A stretch of DNA of 64,000 bases from Notospermus geniculatus (lineage: Eukaryota > Nemertea > Pilidiophora > Heteronemertea > Lineidae). Numbering within the stretch: the stretch's first letter is position 1; every line of letters begins with the position of its first letter. Under the pieces are notes generated by a model. The model saw nothing but the letters and a program-made list of their open reading frames with translations. It was not told the origin of the DNA and searched no databases. This document shows, in pieces, positions 1-11,300 of the stretch. Made by a program: the position numbers and the translations under genes. The stretch is taken from assembly GCA_002633025.1 (NCBI GenBank), contig NMRB01000351.1, forward strand, positions 61,392-125,391, given 5' to 3'.

Positions 1-1013
1 ATCCTCTAGGAAAAGTGTGAAAAAACAGTATTGACAGTCCTTTGGAACATGGGCTGCATTACCAATCAGGTAATGCCCAGTCTTTTGTGTTTAACTGAAA
101 TGCTTTACCGGTAATCATTATTTCATGGTTTTGTAGTCAATAAGACACATCCTTCCAAGGTTCATTGTTCAGGCAACGTTTACCGGTAATACCGTGTTCA
201 ATCTGAGAAATCTTTCGGACGACTTGTGAAGATAAATGGCATGTTTCACACAAGATTTGGTGTAGCCTAATGCTCTGTTGATGAGAGTATCTGTGATAAG
301 GTGATGATTGGTGTGTGTCTGTCAGAGTTACACCCAGTAATTGGGTGTTGACCCTTTAGGGCTGGGCAGATGTGAGACTATGACTAGTGAGAGAGAATCA
401 GAGTACACAAAATGTGGCACTTGGGTTTCATTCTTTGCCGCGTCCACTTCCATCCACCCTGCACGGTCGAAGGGGATCATCACTGACTGAGTAAGCTGCT
501 CCTTGAGTTCCCCAGAAGATATTTGGAATTCCAACAATCCATTGTCAAACTACATTCTATAGAGGTTCTTCATGTGACGTCACAGCTCAAAACTTCTGCC
601 ATTTTGGCCGTCAAATGACGCAACGTCACAGCATCAACACAGCGTTCAGCACGCAGTTTTAACGTTGTCAGCAGTCATCGGCCTCTTCTACAGCAAGTCG
701 TATGGATGAGTCGCGTTGTTTTCAACACGGTTTTCACACCAGACCAACTACTTATGCTCAGAAACTGTGAGAGGTAAAGTGATTTGTTGAGTTGTATGCT
801 CCCAGTGGTCTGTACGGGCCGCTAAACTTTTGAACCGAGAACAAGATGGCAGCCTCCAGGCTTCATTTTGACAGCCAGTACGGCGGCCGTGTGACGTCAG
901 TGAAGAACCTCTATAGTCTGGCCACATGTAACTTTGACCCAATGGAATGTGGAAGTTACATGCAGGAAATAGATAGTCGGATTTTCTACTGACCTTGCCC
1001 GTTAACTGCGTAG
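1..1013. repeat. Direct duplicate, left copy (partner 10929-11942)
   Basis: About 99 percent identical to 10929-11942; I see an inserted T in the right copy and two substitutions. It starts at the window edge, so the true left end may be outside. The right end is sharp: after GTTAACTGCGTAG the two copies diverge at once. No coding exon is recognised in it; the short reading frames are identical in both copies and unremarkable. Confidence 0.9.
557..916. mobile_element. Inverted-repeat element with CTATAGAGGTTCTTCA ends, copy 1
   Basis: The left end CTATAGAGGTTCTTCA then GTGACGTCA is mirrored at the right end (GTGACGTCA, then TGAAGAACCTCTATAG), giving terminal inverted repeats of about 25 bp around 360 bp. 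Each end includes the palindrome TGACGTCA, a CREB/ATF-type site. No protein is encoded. The same element recurs in the duplicate. Confidence 0.8.
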
Positions 1014-1244
1014 TATGTACTGCGGTGGCGCTGATGTTCGGGCCCTTTCCGCTTCGCTGATTTTATGCTGATTAGCCATGTGCTAGGTGCGATAAGGCCT
1101 ATTACATGTACAGTCTGTAGTGTAGGCTGTGTGCACTGCATGCTTGGATACGTACACCTGCACCATGCATGGCATGTACAATTATACCATGTGTACAAAT
1201 AGGCCTAGTAGGGTGTCTATAGTGCGTTGGTAGTTGTAATAACC

Positions 1245-1896
1245 TGGGGCCGGTTGCACAAAACTCATGTTGTTAGCCTATAGGCCTAGTACTAACATGG
1301 TGGACTGTTAGCCTAGGCCTACTCTACTGTTGTTAGCGCTAACTTTTATGTTAGGCCTAGGCTTTAGGCCTACTCTCCATTCCAGTTCCGATTGGCGCGA
1401 GGTTTATCAACGATAGCTCCGCAACGGCTGGGCCAATTTTGATGAAACATACGTCAATCGACTTGTCTTTCTTGGCGGTACAGCCATCATCACTGTCATT
1501 TTCCCGAAAAACGTAACACAAAAAAGTTCTTTCACAAATCAGTTTGTGTTTATGGCCGAAATGGCGGCCATTTTGAAATGACGCAATGCATCGCGCACGT
1601 GTAAACTGCACTGAACAGCATAGCGAAATGAAATGGGTTTTGAGAAAGGGATCCGTTATGCAGGCCTTACGCGAAAAATGAAGATAGCAGAAAGATACCG
1701 GCAAGAAAGACAAGTTAATTGATGTATGGTATGTTGAATTTGACCCAGCCGTTGCAGAGATATCGGCTGAAAACCTCGCGCCACTGGGATTTGGAATGAA
1801 CTGTAGATGACGTCAAAATCCATTGTCATTTTACGTCATTGATGTTAGCGCTAACATCATGTTAGCGCTAACATAAGTTTTGTGCAACCCAGCCCT
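1245..1896. mobile_element. Foldback element with GGTTGCACAAAACTCATGTT ends (long copy)
   Basis: The left end GGCCGGTTGCACAAAACTCA is inverted at 1872-1894 (AAGTTTTGTGCAACCCAGCC). Subterminal copies of the palindrome GTTAGCGCTAAC lie at both sides. The middle contains ATGGCGGCC-type sequence and short frames with no recognisable protein. Same family as 8059-8217. Confidence 0.7.
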
Positions 1897-1938
1897 GGAC
1901 GCTGGAGTCTGGACTCTGGACCCTGGATGCTGGATGCA

Positions 1939-3175
1939 GGCATGCAAACGGCCCTAAAATTCCTAATTTTTTTGCGCCTTCCTAAAATTTCAGCCTTTTT
2001 GGCCAATTTTCCTAAAATATCCTAATTTTTATTTCGGGTAACATCTGCACCGCGTCGCATCCACTCTGATGATGTTAAGGCACATGGCAAGATGGCAGAG
2101 ACTCTCCACTGATGTCTGAAAACAGCCATTCTGTTTTGCTGATCCCATCCATATCAAAAGGTCGTATCAGGGAAAATTCACACTATCGAATGTGGCCATT
2201 TGGTATGGAGCGATATCAGCTTCAGATGTGGTGTGTCAGCTTTTCCGCCAGAGGGTAAAATGGGTAAAATTCCGTACCCTAAAATTTTTCCAGGGTACGG
2301 ATCCGTACCCTCAAAAATTTGATAAATTCACATATTTATCACCAGTATTCATTGTTTTTCACCATTTAACATCATATTTCACGATGGAAAGTGATTTTAT
2401 GCTTCAAAATACGCCTAAAATGGCACTAACATCGTTTAAAACCAAAATAAACAAATAAAAATAAAAATAAAAAAATTTTCAAAAAAAATTTTTTCTTCAA
2501 AAAAAAAATTTTTTTTGGTCCGTACCCTCATTTTTTTTTCTGGCGGAAACCCTGTGTGTCACTTACTTTGCATCTCAAAGGGTAAAAAGTAACTGGGTAT
2601 AGTATGTTTCTCAAAAGGTAAGCCTGTTAAAGTAGGCCTACTCTGCATAAGATCAAAAATAGATAAGATCTACATAAAGTATGTAAGTACCGGGGTAGGC
2701 CTACCTAGTGAGATCTATTTAGCATACGGACGGGGCAAATGCCCCTCCAGGCAAATTGTGCAAAAACACAATTTTTTTCAGCAAAATTAAATGGGATAGC
2801 CTAACGGATCATTATTGTTCATGTCTCAGAGTGCAGGAACTTGACCTCAAATTGCATCTCAGAGGTTCTAATTTTCAAAAATTTTTATGGGGGAGGTCCC
2901 CAGACCCCCCTCCCCACAAAACCGGCCCCCTTGGCGCCGGAAGGTGAAGGCCATGTCCGTTGAACTCATCTGCTTTATAAAATGCCCCTCCCCCACGAAA
3001 AAAAGCTAGCTACGGCCCTATAGTATGAAAACGTCTGAACATATTCGAATTATGACCTTCAAATTGTCCTAAAACGTCCTAAATTTGAGCCCAGTTATCC
3101 CTAAAAATCCCTAAATTTAAAAAAGAAAAATCCTAATTTTCTCCCTAAAATGTGCCAGTTGGCCGTTTGCATGCC
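1939..3175. mobile_element. Inverted-repeat element with GGCATGCAAACGGCC ends and nested insertions
   Basis: The 15-bp end GGCATGCAAACGGCC is repeated inverted at 3161-3175. Flanks just inside both ends share CCTAAAAT / CCTAATTTTT words. It encloses another element (2239-2553) and a GC-rich segment at 2720-3010. No protein-coding frame recognised. Confidence 0.65.
2239..2553. mobile_element. hAT-like non-autonomous element with 8-bp target duplication
   Basis: The ends TTTTCCGCCAGAGGG and TTTCTGGCGGAAACCCT are inverted copies. Both are flanked by GTGTGTCA (2231-2238 and 2554-2561), an 8-bp direct repeat as left by hAT transposases. The interior is A/T-rich with repeated GTACCCT words. Confidence 0.72.
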
Positions 3176-3371
3176 TGGATTTTGCATCATTGGATTGAAC
3201 TGCCTGGTTTTATAGGCCCTAGGCCCTAATGAAATTTATTCTCATTCTTCGTGTGTTGTTCCACTTAGGCTAGGCCTACCAGTCATTCATTGGCACACGT
3301 CTGGTGACCTGGGGTGAATGAGAATGGAAAGAAGGCCTATTTCCTGGAGAATTACAGATGTTGGATGACCT

Positions 3372-3960
3372 TGTTAGCTCACTCGTGAGCTTTTATCGTC
3401 CTGCGGCGTCCGTCGTTGTCCGTTAGCAGGGCACGTTTCGTAACCGCTGGAGCTATTGATCTGAAACTTGGTACATATATACCCCTAGGTCAGATGACCT
3501 ATGACACCAAGTTTCGGTCCGATTCGATTCTTGGCTTGGCCTCCAGGTGGCCACAACCAAAAACACAAAAAGTGCAATAACTCCTGAACTAATGACGGGA
3601 TCGTCTCCAAATTTTTATCAAGGTGTATCTAATTAGGATACATGTACATAACATATATAACGGGTTTTTGATTTGACCTACTTTTCAAGGTCACAGAGGT
3701 CAAAGTTCGACAAAAGTGACGAACCTGCCACAGGTCTTCATTATTTCACCGAGCATCTTCATATCTTGCATAAACATGTATTAGAGGGGTACCTTCAAAA
3801 CTACCGAGTTTCGGTCCGATCGGACATCCAATATGGCCGCCAGGTGGCGTAACCTGNACTTTGCCAAAACTTTCCTGTTTCTTGGTGGCTGCATCCGCGA
3901 AGAGTAGAGTTGGCTGATTTGAAATATGTACCATGATGCTATTTAGATGCTATGTTTATT
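3372..3960 (+). repeat. Dispersed AGCTCAC/GTCCGTCG family, copy 1
   Basis: Starts AGCTCACTCGTGAGCT, a short hairpin, then CGTCCGTCGTTGTCCGTTAGC, ACGTTTCGTAACCGCTGGAG and CTATTGATCTGAAACTTGGT. It contains two CTCF-like cores (CCTCCAGGTGGC near 3541 and CCGCCAGGTGGC near 3837). One base is unresolved (3857). At least ten copies of the family lie in this window. Confidence 0.8.
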
Positions 3961-3969
3961 CAGGATCAT

Positions 3970-4476
3970 CAGGGTTCGTACTCTACCTTGAAATCCTTGA
4001 AAACCTGGAATTTTGAGGTAACCCCTTTCCAGGTCTGGAAAACCTTGAAAAATCACAATTTACCCTAGAAGTCCTGGAAAAGTCCTTGAATTTTGCCCAT
4101 GTGGCCTTCACCTGAGTGGGACCTTCACCCCCACTCAGGTGCTAGGAAATCACATCTAAGGGATCTAGAATCCAAAATTTTCTGGGGGAGGACCCCCAGA
4201 CCCCCCATATTTTCTTTTTCTCCACGCTCGAACTCGTTCAGTCTACTCCTCCTTATTCTGGCCCCTCAATAATGTGGTAGTGAGAAAACCCTGCTTGCTT
4301 GTTGAATTGCATCATGGGGTATGGTGTCATGACATCTATATTGGGCCAATGATTCAGCCTGGAAAGAACTTGAATGTTGGCAAAATACATGTAGTCCTGG
4401 AATTTTAGGATATTTTGCCCTGGAATTCCTTGAAAAGTCCTGGAATTTTAAGTCTGGGGGTAGTGTACGAACCCTG
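3970..4476. mobile_element. hAT-like element with CAGGGTTCGTAC ends
   Basis: CAGGGTTCGTAC at the left is inverted as GTACGAACCCTG at the right. The flanks share GATCAT (3964-3969 and 4477-4482). The interior is full of CCTGGAA / CCTTGAAAA words in both orientations. The CAGGGTT start is typical of hAT-type ends. Non-coding. Confidence 0.68.
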
Positions 4477-5241
4477 GATCATGAACGTGTGTGCAATTCC
4501 GCCAGTGACGTATCAAGTGAAGAAAAAATCTATGCACTTCTTCATGACAAGGTCGCGTAAAAAATTGACCAAACATGTAAACTTCGGTGATAATTTTGCG
4601 TCAAGTGCTATAAAATGTACACGTAGATATAAAAAATCAAAGAGGTGATACTGAAGAAATCAATGATTTTCATGTCAAATTTTTGTCGATTTCAAGCTTG
4701 CACATGGTCCTCTGGCAGCAGTGTTTCCCCCAGGAATTTTTTTGAGGGGAGGGATAATGAGAAAATTTGACACGGCAGAATTCTTCCAGGTCAAAAACAC
4801 ATAGGCCTATTTTGACTTTTTGAGTGGGTGATAATGATATCCCCCCGTCCCCCCCACTGGGCAGCATGACATGACGGCGTTCACAACACTGCGCAACATG
4901 TGACTTCCATTCCCCCGCCCATGTCCATGACGTCATGGGATACGGCTTAATCTATCCCAGTGCATTTTGTAGGCCAATTTTATTTTTATACGATGCAGTT
5001 TACATGATTGCTTCCACTCGATTTCGACGACTTATCGGCAAATTTTCCCTATAGAAAAACTGCTCCCAAGTCTGCTAAAACAATGTCACCAATGCGCATG
5101 TCCATAACCCCAGCACTACAGCCCAAACCACGTGCATTTGTTTATATTTACGGTAGTAACCGATCAAATTGCGTTTCAGCTAGCCTGTAGTGCCCGGGTT
5201 GGTAAAATGTTTGTCATGTTTGCTCTGTTTTCTCTCTTCAG
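4477..5241 (+). other. Sequence upstream of the first recognised exon
   Basis: No exon is assignable. A pyrimidine-rich tract leads to the acceptor at 5241. A purine-rich stretch at 4730-4870 resembles gene-poor repeat. An ATG-containing frame at 5050-5145 (AKTMSPMRMS) might be a first exon, but it has no good donor in the required phase. Confidence 0.4.
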
Positions 5242-5350
5242 AGCAGCATCAATAGCTGCCAGCGTTGGAGGGTCTCAGGATGGAGCCAAGAGACAGAAAT
5301 TTGTGATATGGCCAGAATGGAGTGACGCTGATGTCAATGCAGAAAGATGG
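5242..5350 (+). CDS. ADGB: ADGB exon 1 of window (FVIWPEWSDADVNAERW)
   Basis: The acceptor is a pyrimidine tract ending TCTCTCTTCAG and the donor is GG|GTACGT. The exon starts at the third codon position and ends in phase 0. It encodes a Gly/Ser stretch followed by FVIWPEWSDADVNAERW, the signature that opens the conserved part of androglobin just ahead of the calpain-like region. An upstream exon ending in phase 2 must supply the start codon; I could not identify it. An ATG at 5209 is in frame without splicing, but it lies in what reads as the pyrimidine tract, so I do not take it as the start. Confidence 0.9.
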
Positions 5351-8300
5351 GTACGTTTTTGTTTTGCAGACAATGCACAGCGTGTAATCATGTTGCTTGG
5401 CCACTGTCGCAGTGCCACTGCACTGGGCCAGACCCAAAAATATGTCTGTTTGCTGTAGTGTAACCCTACCCTGCCCTAACAGCTTGGGTAGGTAGGTAGG
5501 TATATTTTTTTCTTTTTTTAGTTGGAGGTGGAAAAAAATTAGCAATTTCCACAAAGTAAAATAAAAATATACTACTATTTAAAAACAATGTCTTTCAAGG
5601 TATACATGTACATGTATGATGCATTGGCATTCAGTTTTGGAGAGTAAAAAGTTTGAGGTCGGCATATTTCGTCATTGCCGGTCGGCAAATCGGGTCCTTT
5701 GGGGCATAAAAAAAAACATATTGGCAGTTACCCCTATAAAAACTTTTGGGTCGGTACCATTTACAAAGGGTCGGTCGGGTTACAGCAAACAGACATATTT
5801 TCACCCCGAGGCCCATCAGGGTCTTCGGGGTATTGTCATCACGCTGGCGTCTGTCTGTCTGTCTGGCGTCGTCGTCGTCGTCCGTCGTCACGCAAACGAC
5901 GTGGACGCTCTAACTTGAGAATGCTTCGGAATTTTCATCTCAAATTTTGTATGGTGATACCTCATGACATGACGCTTCTCGCTATTGAAAATCGGCCGGA
6001 TCCGATTCATACTTTGGCCACCAGGGGGTACATAGTGAAAACACAAAATTTGCGATTACTCCTAAACTGGTCATTGAAACTTCATGAAATTTTTATGGTG
6101 GGTGCATCCAGTCAAGGTACACAACATATCAGACGGGTTTTTGATTTGACCTACATTTCAAGGTCGCACAGGTCAAAGGCTGAAATCTGATTGGTCAACG
6201 ACGTGAACGCTCTAACTTGAGAATGCTTTGGAATTTTCGTCTCACATTTTGTATGTTGATACCTCATGACATGACACTTCTCGCTATTGAAAATCGACCG
6301 GTTCTGATTCCTACTTTGGCCACCAGGGGGCACATAGTGAAATGACAAAATTTGCTATTACTCCTAAACTAGTCATCGAAACTTCATGAAATTTTTGTGG
6401 TGGGTGTATCCAGTCAGGGTACACAACATATCAGACGGGTTTTTGATTTGACCGACATTTCAAGGTCGCAGAGGTCAAAAGCTGAAATCTAATTGGTCAA
6501 CGACGTGAACGCTCTAACTTGAGAATGCTTTGGAATTTTCGTCTCACATTTTGTATGTTGATACCTCATGACATGACGCTTCTCGCTATTGAAAATCGAC
6601 CGGATCTGATTCCTACTTTTGCCACCAGGGGGCACACAGTGAAATGACAAAATTTGCGATTACTCCTAAACTAGTCATCGAAACTTCATGAAATTTTTAT
6701 GGTGGGTGTATCCAGTCAGGGTACACAACATATCAGACGGGTTTTTGATTACACCTACATTTCAAGGTGACAGAGGTCAAAAGCTGATATCTGATTAGTC
6801 AACGACGTGAACGCTCTAACTTGAGAATGCTTTGGATTTTTAGTCTCCAATTCACTCACAATATTGACTGCATTTACCTAAAACCACCAACCCTCCAGGT
6901 AACAAATTCAACTACTTCATTTCAGCTTCATTACAGGGTATACCACTTCCCATATCTTCTTTCAGTAAAACACACAGTCCGAGGGGTTACGCCCGCAACA
7001 GCGGGGCTATTTTTGGGTCTGGCCCTGGTCAAGCAACATGAACTCCCTAATACAGTTACCCTTCGCAATCCTTGTTGTTATCATGTTGCGATGGATGTGG
7101 TAGAAATAATTGGGACAGAAGGGGCCCACTTCGTTGATTGCATTGCATTGCAGCTTCGAATGCACATAAAGAATGCCCTTGTAATGTTACATGTAGCTGT
7201 TGCTTGGGCGCAAGGCCCAGGAAATGGCATGCTGTGGTTGGGGTCAAGGAGTGAGTGCTGGTGGTCTCTCATGCGTTGGTGCGTCCATCCGTTTGTCCAT
7301 GCCTCGTAGTACATACCCGGTACTTTTGTGGACGATTCGATTCCTATTTTGGCCTACAAGGGGCGTTGCGTAAAAAAATTTCAAAGGGGTGTATTTTGAC
7401 AATGGTTTGAGCTGTCCTATTGAAACTTTGTTCATAATAGCAACTCACAAGTTACAGACAAAATTTCCATGAAATCTAATCCTTGGCTTGACGTTGTCAC
7501 TTCGGGGTCAAAACCAGTCACTTTTTGTGCTATTTGAAAGTATTTCTCCCCCTAACTGAATACGTATGACAGAAACAGAAACAGAAGTTATTGGAATATT
7601 GTGTAATGAGTTACATGTATGTATTATTGTACATGAATTAAATGGGAAACGTGTCATGGTGAACAGTAGTACTCGATTGATATGATGCCTTGTTTCATTT
7701 GAATGATTTAAACAGATCACTTTAATCAGGTAATTTCTTTATTTTAGGATGTGGCACACAAAGGAAAGGAAAAGGATAAGGGGAAATCACCAGTGGTAGG
7801 TTGCGGTGCAATACGCAAACACCCTACAGCAGTCGCCGTTTCGCAACGGCCACTGTTTTTGTATTGTATGGATAGATTCACGGCAGTACAGTACAGATCA
7901 CAATCACCACGGCTTCGCGTAAAGTCTTGGTTGCACAAAACTCACCCGATAAGTTACGCGAATTACATAGTGAGGTTCGACTGTATTGCGTAAAATGTCG
8001 CATAACATACTTGTAAGTAACTCCATAAGTTACACGCAGGTTATGCAGATTAAAGACCTGGGCTGGGTTGCACAAAACTCATGTTAGCGCTAACTTGGTG
8101 TTAGCGCTAACTTTATGTTAAATGACGTAAAAAGACAAGGAATTTTTACGTCATCTGACATAAAGTTAGCGGTAACACCAAGTTAGCGCTATCGTGAGTT
8201 TTGTGCAACCGGCCCCTGAATTTTGCGTTAAACATACATGTAGCTCATAGGAAGCACGTAAGTTAGTTACGCGAATTTAGGATGTTAATTGTGATCTGTA

Positions 8301-11300
8301 CTGTACGTACTTAGTAGTACATGTATTTTCGGCTCACAAAATCACTTGTCAGGGACAGGTAAATTCTATTTGAATGATACCGCATTGTCCATCTTCCGTT
8401 GCTGTGGTGATAGGCAACATTATTTTACCCATCAATCAGAATCTTGAACTGCTTTGATGGGACAGGTGAGATGAGTCAACCGTATTAGATTAAGATTGAA
8501 CGTATGACTATGAACTGCACACTACCAGTCAATCCAAATGATGCACCCAAGGCCGTGTACATGTAGCTTATTCAGCTTTAATTGAAGCATGTCCTCCAAC
8601 TAGGCCTACAGCTCGGTATGATCAAGTGGTCCTAAAAGAAAAATGCCGCCCCTGTTCACGACAATGGACAACATGTTATTTATTGGACTCGCCTGTCAGA
8701 CACAGATGAGCCCCAAAGATTTCAAACACACCTGCACTATACACTGCTGCTAACAATAATGAAACGATCGCATTCTTTGAGAGCAGATTCCTGCTATTGG
8801 TCAAAAATTTAGCCCTGGTCTTTCTTGCTGATTATATGCCATTTCTCATCTCTGATCATTTAGGTACAGCACTTCTTTGAGGATCCCGACGGGAAGGTGA
8901 TTGTACCCAAAAGTTTGAAAGTTACGCATTGGAAAAGGCCACAGGATTTCATTTTAGATAAGGTGTGTATGTGACACATAGTACAATGATAGTACCGGTA
9001 GCAAAAAAGTCATGTCATATAATTTCGTAGGATTTCTTTTTTTCTGTGGATCTCTCCAATTTTCAAATTACAGGTGCGGTTTTACAAATACCACTGAATG
9101 GATCTCGCTCAGTTTCGTCACAAAACTGCAGCATGATTGTTGCCATCGTGGAAAGGCTGGAATTTNGGGGGGGGGGGGAGCAGGCAATTTTGGGAGGTTG
9201 AAAAAATATCTTTCCACCTGGCTTTTGGAAGATTGGCAATACCGTAACCCAATGAATAAAGTAAGCGTGGCCTTATAACGTGAGATAAGCAAAATTTTTA
9301 CATGACACTATTTATCATCATGTGACCTTAAAGCGCCACGCTATGCATCCAAAACGGAATTTCGTGACGCTGTCGTAGTGCATCTCATTTACGGTACACA
9401 GAGAGCTAATTCATGGTGGTGAGGTTGATCATGATCTTGTCAATTCATGCTTGACAAGACTTCAAATCTATCTATTTGAATGATCTAAGTTACCAATTCT
9501 GTGTGTTCTTACACACAAACGAATGAGTTGAAGCATGTGTACCTTACCTGATGAAGGGTTCACGCTACAACACCACGTTGAACTTGTCAAGTGGTGAAGC
9601 TATGGCTGCCATGATATGGTATCAGTCCAGCCTCAGTGTTATCACTGGCCATATACAGCTGGACGGGGGACCAATCTTATCAAGGTGTAGAGGGAGAAAG
9701 AGTCTCCTAACGCATAGTCGCGCTTTAAAATTAAAAAAAGTAAAGAGGTCACCATTGTTTTCTTTTAGTTTGAAAGCCACACTGTTGTCTATCATTTGCA
9801 AGAAATTTGAATACAATATGTTGAATATTTTGTAGGTGTCTCGCATTCTTTTAGGTACCAGATGTTTTTTTAACCAAAATGGCTGCAGCATCTGGCTGCA
9901 GGGTAATGGGTCAGATCACCATGATCACTGCCGACTGGATTTAAGGGATAACTAAAAAATACCTGCTTCAGTGCAGATGTGTACGAGATCGGCAAGAATA
10001 ATATCCAACATAATGTTCCTTATTTGATGATAAATTCACAGTTTTACTCGTAGTACTTCCCGTTATCAAGTTGTGCATACGAATCCTCCATAAAATGTTG
10101 TTTCTTATGATAATAATAAAACATCCATCCTTTGGCAATTAATAATGGTCTTTGCCCATGAATAAATGCTGACACTTCCAGTTCTAATTTCCGTCCTTGT
10201 GGCTGATAATGACACCATAATTCTTGCCTAAAGCAGTCATGATTAAGGCTCAGAGTGATGAACATATCATTGGCAGATTGGGATATTGCGTCCCCATGGG
10301 AATTAATGACTGACTTATTATTTTGAGGGTAGAGGGAACCATCATCATCATGACCATGTAAACATTCAGATTGCCTGTCGGCATGAATCTGGCATACAGA
10401 ACTTGCTGTAGTACATGTAACTAATTCGTTTACATCTCTCCCTAGATTCCTACGGTGGTCGACCAAGATGGTACAAATGGCTTCGATTTGCTTTCTGCCA
10501 ATGAGCACATCCATGACAGTGAGGTAGGAAAACTTTCTTTTTGAAGTGTTACATGTTAGGGTTTATGAAACATTGCCAATGTAAAATAGCATGTTGTAAG
10601 GTAAGTACATACATGTACATGTAAGCAAACAGCTCGATGTGTGATCTGGAGGCCATCATTGGTTGTTTTGGGGGGGGGGTTCCGTTGTAGTTTAGAACGT
10701 TCCTAACATTTTAAAGATCGACCTTAAGTCTATTGTAAAACCATTGAGAACAATAGATTAAGGTGGACCTTGTTAAGGAACGTTCTAAAATACGGCCCCA
10801 AGTTTTATGAATACCCAATTCGCTGTGGGTGCGCTGACACTATGATGGACTGCAATAGCTACGTTTTGAAAGATTGTTTTTAAAATGTTTGCCATGTTTC
10901 CAGTGAACATCGTGATGGTACATGATGTATCCTCTAGGAAAAGTGTGAAAAAACAGTATTGACAGTCCTTTGGAACATGGGCTGCATTACCAATCAGGTA
11001 ATGCCCAGTCTTTTGTGTTTTAACTGAAATGCTTTACCGGTAATCATTATTTCATGGTTTTGTAGTCAATAAGACACATCCTTCCAAGGTTCATTGTTCA
11101 GGCAACGTTTACCGGTAATACCGTGTTCAATCTGAGAAATCTTTCGGACGACTTGTGAAGATAAATGGCATGTTTCACACAAGATTTGGTGTAGCCTAAT
11201 GCTCTGTTGATGAGAGTATCTGTGATAAGGTGATGATTGGTGTGTGTCTGTCAGAGTTACACCCAGTAATTGGGTGTTGACCCTTTAGGGCTGGGCAGAT

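Noticed and set aside
5209-5241. ATG at 5209 or 5218 as the translation start of ADGB
   Set aside because: In frame with exon 1, but the bases form a classical pyrimidine tract and AG acceptor, and the family has further residues upstream.
5675-6190. 171-residue open frame on the plus strand
   Set aside because: It lies over the start of a 302-bp tandem repeat and GTC microsatellite; the other repeat copies break the frame.
10044-10514. 156-residue open frame on the minus strand
   Set aside because: It runs antisense across exon 4 of ADGB and into intron. No domain or signal recognised and no splice or promoter support; exon 4 explains the conserved part.
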